64,000 nucleotides of DNA from Streptomyces sp. Y2F8-2 (GTDB taxonomy: Bacteria > Actinomycetota > Actinomycetes > Streptomycetales > Streptomycetaceae): NCBI RefSeq assembly GCF_014905555.1, contig NZ_BNGS01000006.1:496001-560000 (forward strand), written 5' to 3'. Positions 41,865 to 50,420 of this stretch are shown here, piece by piece; the stretch's first letter is position 1; each line of letters opens with the position of its first letter. The translations under genes and the position numbers were made by a program. The notes beneath the pieces are model-generated. The model searched no databases, was not told the DNA's origin, and saw only the letters and a list, made by a program, of their open reading frames with translations.

Positions 41865-41908
41865 GTTCACCCCTCGTTCACTTTCGGCCATAGGCGCCTT
41901 CACCTGAT
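41865..41908 (+). promoter_or_regulatory. PHO box (PhoP operator) of the pst operon
   Basis: Four 11-base direct-repeat units in a row: GTTCACCCCTC, GTTCACTTTCG, GCCATAGGCGC and CTTCACCTGAT. The first two and the fourth match the Streptomyces PhoP half-site; the third is degenerate. It lies about 115 bases before pstS. Confidence 0.85.
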
Positions 41909-42022
41909 CTGCCTAATTTCGGCCTTACCAGGTGGCGGGCACGCCTCGCATGCGCGCCCACATCACCCACCCCTCGCACGCCGCCGAATCAGGACGGCGG
42001 CTCCTGGAAGGAACTCCCGAAA

Positions 42023-43165
42023 GTGAAGCTTCAGCGCATGAACCGGCGGGCCCTCACCCTCGGTGCTCTCGCCGTCTCCGGCGCCCTGGCCCTCACGGCG
42101 TGCGGCTCCGACGACACCGGCTCCAAGAGCAGCAGCGGGGGCAGCAGCGCCTCCGCGGGCGCGTCGAACGCCGGCTCCATCAAGTGCGACAACGCCAAGG
42201 GCCAGCTGCTCGCCGACGGCTCCTCCGCGCAGAAGAACGCGATCGACGCCTGGACGGCCGCGTTCAGCCAGGCCTGCCAGGGTGTGCAGATCAACTACAA
42301 GGGCAGCGGCTCCGGTGCCGGTGTCACCGCGTTCACCCAGGGCCAGCTCGCCTTCGCCGGTTCCGACTCCGCGCTGAAGCCCGCAGACGTCGAGGCCTCC
42401 AAGAAGATCTGCACCGGTGGCGGCCAGGGCATCGACCTGCCGATGGTCGGCGGCCCGATCGCCGTCGGTTACAACCTGCCGGGCGTGGACAACCTGGTCC
42501 TGGACGCCACCACACTGGCCAAGATCTTCAACAGCGACATCAAGACCTGGGACGACCCGGCGATCAAGAAGCTGAACCCGAACGCCAAGCTGCCGTCCAC
42601 CAAGATCTCGGCCTTCCACCGTTCGGACGAGTCCGGCACCACGGACAACTTCACCAAGTACCTGAAGGCCGCGGCCCCCGCCGTCTGGGGCAAGTACTCC
42701 GGCGGCAAGGCCTGGCAGGCCCCGGGCGGCCAGTCCGCTCCGCAGTCCGCGGGTGTGGCCCAGCAGGTGAAGCAGACCGCCGGCGCCATCGGCTACTTCG
42801 AGCTGTCCTACGCCAAGGACATGACCACGGCCGCCATCGACACGGGCGCCTCCTCCCCGGTCAAGCCCTCCACCGACGCCGCCAGCAAGGCCATCGCGGA
42901 CGCCAAGGTCGTCGGCACCGGCAAGGACCTGGCGCTGAAGCTCAACTACAACACCAAGGCCGACGGCGCCTACCCGATGGTCCTGGTCACCTACGAGATC
43001 GTCTGCGACAAGGGCAACAAGGCGGACACCCTGCCCGCCACCAAGGCCTTCCTGCGCTACATCGCCAGCACGGACGGCCAGTCGATCCTGACCCAGAACA
43101 GCTACGCGCCGATCCCCGACGCGATCATCTCCAAGGTCCGCACCACCATCGAGGGCCTGAGCTGA
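42023..43165 (+). CDS. pstS: Phosphate-binding lipoprotein PstS
   Basis: 380 residues with a lipoprotein signal peptide and lipobox LTAC (C27). The phosphate-binding features GSGSGAGVTAF, FAGSDSAL and RSDESGTTDNF are present (SGT phosphate loop). It is anchored outside and hands phosphate to PstCA. The GTG start at 42023 follows AAGGAA; an ATG five codons later is possible. It heads pstSCAB, under the PHO box. Confidence 0.95.
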   Translation: MKLQRMNRRALTLGALAVSGALALTACGSDDTGSKSSSGGSSASAGASNAGSIKCDNAKGQLLADGSSAQKNAIDAWTAAFSQACQGVQINYKGSGSGAGVTAFTQGQLAFAGSDSALKPADVEASKKICTGGGQGIDLPMVGGPIAVGYNLPGVDNLVLDATTLAKIFNSDIKTWDDPAIKKLNPNAKLPSTKISAFHRSDESGTTDNFTKYLKAAAPAVWGKYSGGKAWQAPGGQSAPQSAGVAQQVKQTAGAIGYFELSYAKDMTTAAIDTGASSPVKPSTDAASKAIADAKVVGTGKDLALKLNYNTKADGAYPMVLVTYEIVCDKGNKADTLPATKAFLRYIASTDGQSILTQNSYAPIPDAIISKVRTTIEGLS

Positions 43166-43172
43166 CCTGAGT

Positions 43173-43205
43173 GTGCGGCCCGGTCCCCGCGGGGCCGGGC
43201 CGCAC
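43173..43205 (+). terminator. Strong hairpin between pstS and pstC
   Basis: Perfect 11-base stem (43173-43183 with 43195-43205) with an inner GC stem. It probably ends part of the transcripts or protects the pstS 3' end, letting PstS be made in excess. Confidence 0.65.
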
Positions 43206-43267
43206 CGTCCGGTGCACCGCCGCCTGGAGCCGAGCCACGAGCGCGGCTCCGCAGACCGGAGAACCCG

Positions 43268-44275
43268 ATGGACATATCAACAAAAAACACACAAGCCCCT
43301 CCTCCCGCCCCGCAGCCGTCCGCGGCCGAACAGAAGCGTGCGGCCCGCGGCGCCACCCGGCCCGGAGACCGGATCTTCCTCGGTCTGTCCCGTGGGTCGG
43401 GCATCCTGCTGCTGGTGATCATGGCCGCGATCGCGGTCTTCCTCGCCTACCGGGCCTACCTGGCCATCAGCAAGGACCACGGCAACTTCCTGACCACCTT
43501 CGAGTGGAACACCGGAGCGATTCCGCCGGTCTTCGGCATCGCCGTCCTGGCGTTCGGCACGGTGGTCTCCTCGATCATCGCCATGGTCATCGCGGTCCCG
43601 ATCGCGGTCGCCATCGCGCTCTTCCTCACGCACTACGCCCCGCGCCGGCTCTCCGGCCCCATCGCGTACGTGATCGACCTGCTCGCCGCCGTGCCGTCCA
43701 TCGTCTACGGCCTGTGGGGCGCCCTGATCCTCGTACCGCACCTGACCGGCCTCTTCAGCTGGCTGAACGACTACTTCGGCTGGACCGGCATCCTGTCCTG
43801 GGACGGCGGCCCGCCGCGCTCGCTGCTCACCGTGGGCATCCTGCTCGCGATCATGATCCTGCCGATCGTCACCAACGTGAGCCGTGAGGTCTTCCGCCAG
43901 GTCCCGCGCATGCACGAGGAGGCCGCTCTCGCCCTCGGCGCCACGCGCTGGGAGGTCATCCGCATGGCGGTGCTGCCCTTCGGCCGCTCCGGTGTCATCT
44001 CCGCCTCGATGCTCGGCCTCGGCCGCGCGCTCGGCGAGACGATGGCCGTCGCCACCGTGCTCTCCCCGGACTTCCTCATCCACGGCAGCCTGCTCAACCC
44101 GGGCGGCGGCACCTTCGCCCAGAACATCGCCAGCAAGTTCAACGAGGCGACGGAGTACGGCCGTGACGCGCTGATCGCCTCCGGTCTGATCCTGTTCGTC
44201 ATCACCCTGCTGGTCAACGGCGCGGCTCGCATGATCATCGCTCGCCGCAAGGAGTACTCGGGGGCCAACGCATGA
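43268..44275 (+). CDS. pstC: Phosphate ABC transporter permease PstC
   Basis: 335 residues with six membrane helices and the permease EAA loop (EEAALALGATRWEVIRMAVLP, near residues 218-238). With PstA it forms the channel for phosphate. ATG 43268, shortly after GGAGAACCCG. Its end overlaps pstA by four bases (ATGA). Confidence 0.95.
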   Translation: MDISTKNTQAPPPAPQPSAAEQKRAARGATRPGDRIFLGLSRGSGILLLVIMAAIAVFLAYRAYLAISKDHGNFLTTFEWNTGAIPPVFGIAVLAFGTVVSSIIAMVIAVPIAVAIALFLTHYAPRRLSGPIAYVIDLLAAVPSIVYGLWGALILVPHLTGLFSWLNDYFGWTGILSWDGGPPRSLLTVGILLAIMILPIVTNVSREVFRQVPRMHEEAALALGATRWEVIRMAVLPFGRSGVISASMLGLGRALGETMAVATVLSPDFLIHGSLLNPGGGTFAQNIASKFNEATEYGRDALIASGLILFVITLLVNGAARMIIARRKEYSGANA

Positions 44276-45324
44276 GCACCGCAGCCGTCGCCGACAAGCG
44301 CCCCAGCACCCTTCGCGGCGCCCGCCTGCCCAAGTGGTCCCCGTGGGCCATCGCCGCCGGTTCGATCGCCGTCGCGTGCGGCATCGGCGCCGCCGCCGGT
44401 CTGACGAGCCACGTCCAGTGGGGCCTGATCGCCGCGATCCTCTTCCTCCTCGGCACCTACGCCATCGCCGCGCGCGTCGAGGGCCGCCGTCAGGCCAAGG
44501 ACCGCATCGCGACCTCCCTGGTGTGGGTGGCCTTCCTGCTCGCCGTGATTCCGCTGGTCTCCCTGGTGTGGACGACGGTCTCGCGCGGTGTGAAGGTCCT
44601 CGACGTCTTCTTCCTGACCCACTCGATGGGCGTCGTCCCCGACTCCCAGCCCGGCGGTGGCATCTACCACGCCATCCTCGGCAGCCTCGAGCAGGTCGGC
44701 CTCGCCACCGTCATCGGCGCGCCGATCGGCGTGCTCACCGCCATCTACCTGGTGGAGTACGGGCGCGGCAGGCTCGCCCAGGCCGTCACCTTCTTCGTCG
44801 ACGTGATGACCGGTATCCCGTCGATCGTCGCGGGTCTGTTCATCCTCAGCCTGATGCTGATCTTCAAGATGGAGCCCTTCGGCTTCGCCGGTTCGCTGGC
44901 CCTGGCCATCCTGATGATGCCGGTCGTGGTCCGCTCCACGGAGGAGATGCTCAAGCTCGTCCCGAACGAGCTGCGCGAGGCGTCCCTCGCGCTCGGCGTC
45001 CCCAAGTGGCGCACCATCCTGAAGGTGGTCCTGCCCACCTCCATCGGCGGCATCACCACGGGCATCATGCTGTCGATCGCCCGTATCGCCGGTGAGACCG
45101 CGCCGGTCCTGCTGCTGGTGTTCGGCAACCGCTTCATCAACGCCAACCCCTTCGAGGGTGCCCAGCAGTCGCTGCCGCTGTACATCTACCAGCAGTACGC
45201 GAACAGCGCCGGCGCCAACGCGGCGTACGACCGGGCGTGGGCGGCGTCGCTGACGCTGATCGCCTTCGTGATGATCCTCAACCTGCTGGCCCGCGGCATC
45301 GCCCGCTGGAAGGCCCCGCGCTGA
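44272..45324 (+). CDS. pstA: Phosphate ABC transporter permease PstA
   Basis: 350 residues, six or more helices, with the EAA loop REASLALGVPKWRTILKVVLP near residues 239-259. Partner of PstC. The start overlaps pstC, so the two are translationally coupled. Confidence 0.95.
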   Translation: MSTAAVADKRPSTLRGARLPKWSPWAIAAGSIAVACGIGAAAGLTSHVQWGLIAAILFLLGTYAIAARVEGRRQAKDRIATSLVWVAFLLAVIPLVSLVWTTVSRGVKVLDVFFLTHSMGVVPDSQPGGGIYHAILGSLEQVGLATVIGAPIGVLTAIYLVEYGRGRLAQAVTFFVDVMTGIPSIVAGLFILSLMLIFKMEPFGFAGSLALAILMMPVVVRSTEEMLKLVPNELREASLALGVPKWRTILKVVLPTSIGGITTGIMLSIARIAGETAPVLLLVFGNRFINANPFEGAQQSLPLYIYQQYANSAGANAAYDRAWAASLTLIAFVMILNLLARGIARWKAPR

Positions 45325-45430
45325 CAATGTGCGGCTCCGCCGCGTGGCCGGTCGCTGAGGCGACCATTTCCGGCTCCGCCGGGCGGGGCGATACAGCGAC
45401 CGATCAAGACTTTCTGGAAGTGAAGTAGTC

Positions 45431-46207
45431 ATGGCCAAGCGAATCGACGTAAGCGGGCTCACCGCCTACTACGGCTCCCACAAGGCGATCGAGGACATCT
45501 CGATGTCGATCGAGCCGCGGTCGGTGACGGCGTTCATCGGCCCCTCCGGCTGCGGCAAGTCGACGTTCCTGCGCACCCTCAACCGTATGCACGAGGTGAC
45601 GCCGGGCGGGCGCGTCGAGGGCAAGGTGCTGCTCGACGACGAGGACCTGTACGGCTCCGGGATCGACCCGGTCTCCGTCCGCCGTGAGGTGGGCATGGTC
45701 TTCCAGCGCCCCAACCCCTTCCCCACGATGTCGATCTTCGACAACGTGGCGGCCGGTCTGCGGCTGAACGGCAACTACAAGAAGAGCGAGCTGGCGGACA
45801 TCGTCGAGAAATCGCTCAAGGGTGCCAACCTCTGGAACGAGGTGAAGGACCGCCTGAACAAGCCGGGCTCCGGCCTGTCCGGTGGTCAGCAGCAGCGTCT
45901 GTGCATCGCGCGGGCGATCGCGGTGGAGCCGAAGGTGCTCCTGATGGACGAGCCCTGCTCCGCCCTCGACCCGATCTCCACCCTCGCCATCGAGGACCTG
46001 ATCGGCGAGCTGAAGGAGCGCTTCACGATCGTCATCGTGACGCACAACATGCAGCAGGCGGCCCGTGTCTCGGACCGTACGGCGTTCTTCAACCTGGCGG
46101 CCGTGGGCCAGCCGGGCAAGCTGATCGAGATCGACGACACCGAGCGGATCTTCTCCAACCCGTCGGTCCAGGCGACCGAGGACTACATCTCGGGTCGCTT
46201 CGGCTGA
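45431..46207 (+). CDS. pstB: Phosphate ABC transporter ATPase PstB
   Basis: 258 residues with Walker A GPSGCGKST (37-45), signature LSGGQQQR near 151, Walker B VLLMDEPCSALD near 171 and the switch His in VTHNMQQA. It drives PstCA. The gap to pstA (106 bases) holds a dispersed repeat and a GC-rich run. It is last in pstSCAB; no phoU follows. Confidence 0.95.
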   Translation: MAKRIDVSGLTAYYGSHKAIEDISMSIEPRSVTAFIGPSGCGKSTFLRTLNRMHEVTPGGRVEGKVLLDDEDLYGSGIDPVSVRREVGMVFQRPNPFPTMSIFDNVAAGLRLNGNYKKSELADIVEKSLKGANLWNEVKDRLNKPGSGLSGGQQQRLCIARAIAVEPKVLLMDEPCSALDPISTLAIEDLIGELKERFTIVIVTHNMQQAARVSDRTAFFNLAAVGQPGKLIEIDDTERIFSNPSVQATEDYISGRFG

Positions 46208-46270
46208 TCCGGCGGTCCGTCCGAAGACCCCTCGCGGTGCTGCATGGCGGTGCCACCGCGAGGTCGAAGA

Positions 46271-46301
46271 GGGCCCGCCCCTGGCTCCCGGGGGCGGGCC
46301 C
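46271..46301. terminator. Bidirectional terminator of pstB and the DUF5988 gene
   Basis: Perfect 11-base GC stem (46271-46281 with 46291-46301) in the 111-base gap between the convergent genes. Confidence 0.75.
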
Positions 46302-46318
46302 GCTCGTGTCCCGGGCCG

Positions 46319-46519
46319 CTACTCGGCCACTTCCGTACGCTCCCACCACCGGTAGACGGTGACGTTCTGCGCCTCGACATCCTGATGACGCGTGGTGACC
46401 TTGTAGTGCTCGTACCCACCACGGTGCGGAATCTTGAGCTCCTGGCCGGGAGGAACAACCGGCACGACCTTCCCGGCCAGTTCCTCGGGTCCACCTTCGA
46501 GAAGTGCCTTGCTACCCAT
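46319..46519 (-). CDS. DUF5988 family small protein
   Basis: 66 residues with the family pattern LEGGPEEL, KIPHRGGYEHYKVTTR and YRWWERTEVAE at the end. Function unknown; common in Streptomyces. The ATG at 46519 matches the family start although the GGAGG is very close to it. It converges with pstB. Confidence 0.8.
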   Translation of the reverse strand: MGSKALLEGGPEELAGKVVPVVPPGQELKIPHRGGYEHYKVTTRHQDVEAQNVTVYRWWERTEVAE

Positions 46520-46604
46520 ACCTCCAGTTTTGCCACCCTGCCGACACCCGCATCTCGAAGCCACGGGGCGGCACGGCGACACCGGAGTCCGCGCGTCCGC
46601 GTCC

Positions 46605-47603
46605 CTACAGGAACGCCAGGTCGATCAGCCCGAACGCCGTGGCCGCGACCAGCGCCGCCGCCGGCATCGTGATGAACCAGCCCAGGACGATGTTCTTCGC
46701 CACGCCCCAGCGCACCGCGTTCACCCGCCTGGTCGCGCCCACGCCCATGATCGCCGAGGTGATCACATGCGTCGTGGAGATCGGCGCCTTGAACAGGAAC
46801 GCCGTCGCGAACATGATCGACGCCCCCGTGGTCTCCGCCGCGAACCCCTGCGGCGGGTCCAGTTCGATGATCTTGCGCCCCAGCGTGCGCATGATGCGCC
46901 AGCCGCCCGCGTACGTGCCCAGGGACAGCATCGCCGCGGAGACGAGCTTCACCCACACCGGGATCGGGTCCCCGTAGTTCTCGACGTCCGCGATGACCAG
47001 GGCCATCACCACGACGCCCATCGTCTTCTGCGCGTCCTGCAGACCGTGGCCGAGCGCCATGCCCGCGGCCGACACCGTCTGCGCTATCCGGAAACCGCGC
47101 TTCGCCTTGTGCGGGTTGGACCGGCGGAAGATCCACATGATGGCCGTCATCACCAGGTAGCCGACGATCAGACCCACCACCGGCGACAGGAACATGGGGG
47201 TGATGATCTTGTCCACGACCCCGGACCAGTGCACCGCCGTACCGCCCGCGAGGGCGGCGCCCACCAGTCCGCCGAACAGCGCGTGCGACGAGGACGACGG
47301 CAGGCCGTAGTACCAGGTGATCAGGTTCCAGACGATGGCGCCGAGCAGTGCCGCGAAGAGGATCCCCATCCCCTTGCCGCCCTGGGGTGTCTGGATCAGT
47401 CCCTCGCTGACCGTCTTCGCCACGCCGCTGCCGAGGAAGGCGCCGGCGAGGTTCATCACCGCCGCCATCGCCAGCGCCGCCCGCGGGGTCAGCGCCCGCG
47501 TCGACACAGATGTCGCGATGGCGTTCGCGGAGTCGTGGAAGCCGTTGGTGTACGCGAAGAGGAGTGCGACCAGGATGGTCAGGATGAGTGCGAAGGTGTC
47601 CAT
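46605..47603 (-). CDS. pit: Low-affinity inorganic phosphate transporter (Pit)
   Basis: 332 residues, about ten membrane helices, with the PiT signature NGFHDSANAIATSVSTRAL near residue 20 and its second copy (AAETTGASIMFATAFLFKAP, ISTTHVITSAIMGVG). It imports metal-phosphate by proton or cation symport. The ATG at 47603 lies seven bases after the DUF47 gene, so the two form an operon. Confidence 0.93.
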   Translation of the reverse strand: MDTFALILTILVALLFAYTNGFHDSANAIATSVSTRALTPRAALAMAAVMNLAGAFLGSGVAKTVSEGLIQTPQGGKGMGILFAALLGAIVWNLITWYYGLPSSSSHALFGGLVGAALAGGTAVHWSGVVDKIITPMFLSPVVGLIVGYLVMTAIMWIFRRSNPHKAKRGFRIAQTVSAAGMALGHGLQDAQKTMGVVVMALVIADVENYGDPIPVWVKLVSAAMLSLGTYAGGWRIMRTLGRKIIELDPPQGFAAETTGASIMFATAFLFKAPISTTHVITSAIMGVGATRRVNAVRWGVAKNIVLGWFITMPAAALVAATAFGLIDLAFL

Positions 47604-47610
47604 GGACGCC

Positions 47611-48231
47611 TCAGGACTCCTTGACCGCGATGGTCTCCACCGTGTTGGCCACGTGCTCGAAAGCGTCCGCGGCCTCCTCCAGCACGTCCACGATCTGCTT
47701 GAGTTTCAGGACTTCTATCGCGTCGTACTTGCCGTTGAACAGGTGGGCCAGCAACTTGCGGTGGATCTGGTCCGCCTGGTTCTCCAGCCGGTTGACCTCG
47801 ATCCAGTACTCCGTGAGGTTCTCCATCGTGCGGAGGTTCGGCATCGCCTCCGCCGTCAGCTCCGCAGCCCGCGCCAGCACCTCGATCTGCTGCTCGACGC
47901 CCTTCGGCAGTTCCTCGACGTTGTAGAGGACGACCAGGTCGACGGCCTCCTCCATGAAGTCCATGATGTCGTCGAGGGACGAGGCGAGGGAGTAGATGTC
48001 CTCACGGTCGAACGGCGTGATGAACGAGGAGTTCAGCTGGTGGAAGATCGCGTGCGTGGCGTCGTCACCGGCGTGTTCCGCGGCCCGCATACGCTCTGCG
48101 ATCTCGGCCCGGGCGGAGGCGTCCGCCCCGAGCAGTTCCATCAGGAGTTTCGAGCCGGTGACGATGTTGTCCGCGGATGCGGCGAACATGTCGTAGAAGC
48201 TCGTCTCCCTGGGGGTCAGACGAAAGCGCAC
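47611..48231 (-). CDS. DUF47 / PhoU-like Pit accessory protein
   Basis: 206 residues, helical, with PhoU-like blocks (DDATHAIFHQLNSSFITPFDRED, then EDIYSLASSLDDIMDFMEEAVD). The DUF47 family pairs with Pit proteins and is thought to control their activity. It heads the Pit operon, transcribed away from csoR. Confidence 0.9.
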   Translation of the reverse strand: MRFRLTPRETSFYDMFAASADNIVTGSKLLMELLGADASARAEIAERMRAAEHAGDDATHAIFHQLNSSFITPFDREDIYSLASSLDDIMDFMEEAVDLVVLYNVEELPKGVEQQIEVLARAAELTAEAMPNLRTMENLTEYWIEVNRLENQADQIHRKLLAHLFNGKYDAIEVLKLKQIVDVLEEAADAFEHVANTVETIAVKES

Positions 48232-48405
48232 GTGGGGTCCTCGGGGTGCTTCGGTTTCGGTCAGGCTGATGCTAAGGGCATCTTCCGGCCACGGCTAAGG
48301 GGCCGTCCTCCAGTGTCACCCATCGGACAGTGTGGTCCTCACGGGGGCACCGCGGAGGTGGCCGGGCAGTGACCAAGGGCCGTATACCCAGCAAAGTTCG
48401 TTATC

Positions 48406-48426
48406 ATATACCCGTGGGGGGTATAT
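48406..48426. promoter_or_regulatory. CsoR operator
   Basis: ATATACCC-GTGGG-GGGTATAT: perfect 8-base arms with a 5-base centre, 28 bases before csoR. It matches the known CsoR palindrome (TACCC...GGGTA). A second half-site GTATACCC lies at 48382-48389. Confidence 0.9.
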
Positions 48427-48454
48427 CTCCGCAGCGGAGCACGAGGAGGACGCG

Positions 48455-48811
48455 ATGACGACGACCGAGGCCGGCGCGACAGCGCCCTCGGGGGGCACGG
48501 ACGCCGTGGTGAGCGACCACGACCGCGGCATCCACGGCTACCACAAGCAGAAGGACGAGCACCTCAAGCGCCTGCGCCGCATCGAGGGCCAGATCCGCGG
48601 CCTGCAGCGCATGGTCGACGAGGACGTGTACTGCATCGACATACTCACGCAGGTCTCGGCCTCCACCAAGGCCCTGCAGTCCTTCGCGCTCCAGCTGCTG
48701 GAGGAGCATCTGCGCCACTGTGTCGCGGACGCCGCACTCAAGGGCGGCGCGGAGATCGACGCGAAGGTGGAGGAGGCGACGAAGGCGATCGGCCGCCTGC
48801 TGCGGACCTGA
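48455..48811 (+). CDS. csoR: Copper-sensing repressor CsoR
   Basis: 118 residues, all helix, of the CsoR/RcnR family. The Cu(I) ligands Cys-His-Cys are present: YCID, then EEHLRHC (His and Cys). An RIEGQIRGLQRM block leads. It represses copper-efflux genes until Cu(I) binds. The ATG at 48455 follows GAGGAGGACGCG, with the CsoR operator just upstream, so it is autoregulated. No copA or copZ gene is near, so the other targets lie elsewhere. Confidence 0.93.
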   Translation: MTTTEAGATAPSGGTDAVVSDHDRGIHGYHKQKDEHLKRLRRIEGQIRGLQRMVDEDVYCIDILTQVSASTKALQSFALQLLEEHLRHCVADAALKGGAEIDAKVEEATKAIGRLLRT

Positions 48812-48821
48812 CGACGGCGGT

Positions 48822-48998
48822 TCACTCGCCGGAGGCGTCCCGTTCCTCGGCCACCCTCAGCACCTCGTCGATGCTTTCCAGACTCAGCCGGTCCTCGTGC
48901 GCGGCCGAGGCCGCGATGATCAGGTCACCGCACAGTTCGATCTCGGCGAGGGCCACGTGGTCCTGTACTGCCGTACCGCCGACCGGAGCCACGTGCAT
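48822..48998 (-). CDS. Small conserved Streptomyces protein
   Basis: 58 residues, acidic, containing VALAEIELCGDLIIAASA and DRLSLESIDEVLRVAEE. Two short helices are likely, with one Cys. No function is known. The ATG at 48998 follows AGAGGTG closely. It converges with csoR; the stops are 10 bases apart. Confidence 0.7.
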   Translation of the reverse strand: MHVAPVGGTAVQDHVALAEIELCGDLIIAASAAHEDRLSLESIDEVLRVAEERDASGE

Positions 48999-49154
48999 CA
49001 CCTCTTTCTGCCGTCACCGACTTCCTGGGGCCGGCTTCCTAGCGTAGGGAGCGGCCCCTGGGCGGCGCATGGCACGGACGGACCATTTCCGGCCCCCTCA
49101 ACCGCGCCACTTCCGGCCGCTCGCCCGCACCACGACCGGCCCCGCGCCCGCACC

Positions 49155-49997
49155 TCACTGCTCGGCGATCTTCCCGGCGAAGATGTCCCCGGATGCCGGC
49201 AGCCGTACGTCGGCCGGGGCCCCGAAGTCGTACAGCACCGTCGTCGAGGCCACCGCCACCGGCGTCTTCTGCCGCCCGCCCACGAAGCTGAACCGGTGGC
49301 GGACCTCACGGATGCGCCCCTCGTCGTCGAGGTAGGCGTCGAACGGGACCTCGGCCGTGGCGAACCCTTTCGCCGCCGCCTGGAGCGCCTTCCTGTTCCC
49401 GGCGGACGCGTCGCGCGCCGCGAGCCCGATGTCGGCGACCCCGCGGTAGTGCCGCACCTCGGTCCCGCCGATCCGGGTCCTGCCGACGTACGTCGCCTTC
49501 CGCACCCCGCGCAGCAGCTCCGCGGCCGTGTACGGGTCGGTGGCGCCGCCGGTGACCAGGTTGCCGTCGGAGAGCGTGGTCGTGTCGACCCGCACCCACT
49601 TGTCGGCGGGCACCCCCGCGCCCCGGTTCTTCATGAAGAGGGCGCCCGGCGCGAGCAGTTCGGTGATGGGGCGGTGCTCGTCGGCGCCCGCGGGGTCCTG
49701 AGGGAGCGTCACCGTCAGCCGCCCGAGCCGGCCCCGGTAGTCGTAGACCCCCTCGCCGCGGATGGTGACCCGGGTGCCGCCGGTCGCCATCTCCATCGAC
49801 GTACGCGTCTTGGAACTGCCCGCGCGCACCAGGGCGGCGGCCGCCTGGTGCAGCGCCTGGACGGCGCCCGGACCGGAGCGCGCGTCCTCGGCGGCGGCCC
49901 CGTCGCCCGCACAGCCGGTGAGCGAGGGCGTGCAGACCAGGAGCCCCACCGTCGCGACGACCGCCGCACCCACCCGACCGCGCTGCCGCACCACCAT
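49155..49997 (-). CDS. Secreted lipoprotein, LppX/LprG-like
   Basis: 280 residues with a signal peptide and lipobox LTGC (C29). The body is a beta-rich domain like those of actinobacterial LppX/LprG-type lipoproteins (VTIRGEGVYDYRGRLGRLTV, then FDAYLDDEGRIREVRHRF), which can carry lipids. The ATG/GTG at 49997 starts the signal peptide. It stands alone. Confidence 0.8.
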   Translation of the reverse strand: MVVRQRGRVGAAVVATVGLLVCTPSLTGCAGDGAAAEDARSGPGAVQALHQAAAALVRAGSSKTRTSMEMATGGTRVTIRGEGVYDYRGRLGRLTVTLPQDPAGADEHRPITELLAPGALFMKNRGAGVPADKWVRVDTTTLSDGNLVTGGATDPYTAAELLRGVRKATYVGRTRIGGTEVRHYRGVADIGLAARDASAGNRKALQAAAKGFATAEVPFDAYLDDEGRIREVRHRFSFVGGRQKTPVAVASTTVLYDFGAPADVRLPASGDIFAGKIAEQ

Positions 49998-50117
49998 CGC
50001 CTGCCTACCCCCAGCCGGTCCGTCCCGGTGCCCTCCTGTCGTTCCGGTTAACGACGGGTAGGAGGACCCGTCACGCGCGCCTTCGGCAATTCACTTGCCC
50101 TGGGTAACCTTGTGGGA

Positions 50118-50279
50118 GTGGAGCAGCAGGACATCGCCACCGGCCCCGAGGAGCACCGCACGACAACGGTCGAACAGGGCCGTTTCTGTGTGGCCCGGTG
50201 CAGTTGCGGCTGGCGGGGGCCGGCCCGCAGAGCCCGCAGCCTGGCAAGGTCGGACGCGGAGGGGCACGGGGCCGGATAG
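50118..50279 (+). CDS. Small Cys-rich Streptomyces protein
   Basis: 53 residues with FCVARCSCGWRGPARRAR, that is, three Cys close together, resembling a half zinc ribbon. The GTG at 50118 is used, with further GTGs just before. No strong ribosome site is seen. It recurs in Streptomyces genomes as a short hypothetical (from memory). No function is known. Confidence 0.6.
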   Translation: MEQQDIATGPEEHRTTTVEQGRFCVARCSCGWRGPARRARSLARSDAEGHGAG

Positions 50280-50420
50280 AGGGCGTGTCCGAACTCCGGT
50301 TACGCCTTCGGACAGACGCGTCCGCACCGCCCTCGCCCTGTAGCGATTCTGTGGCACTTCTTTGCGCAACCCTCCGCGACGAGCCCCCGTCTCGTTCTGC
50401 GGAACCCAAGGGAGGCGCAC

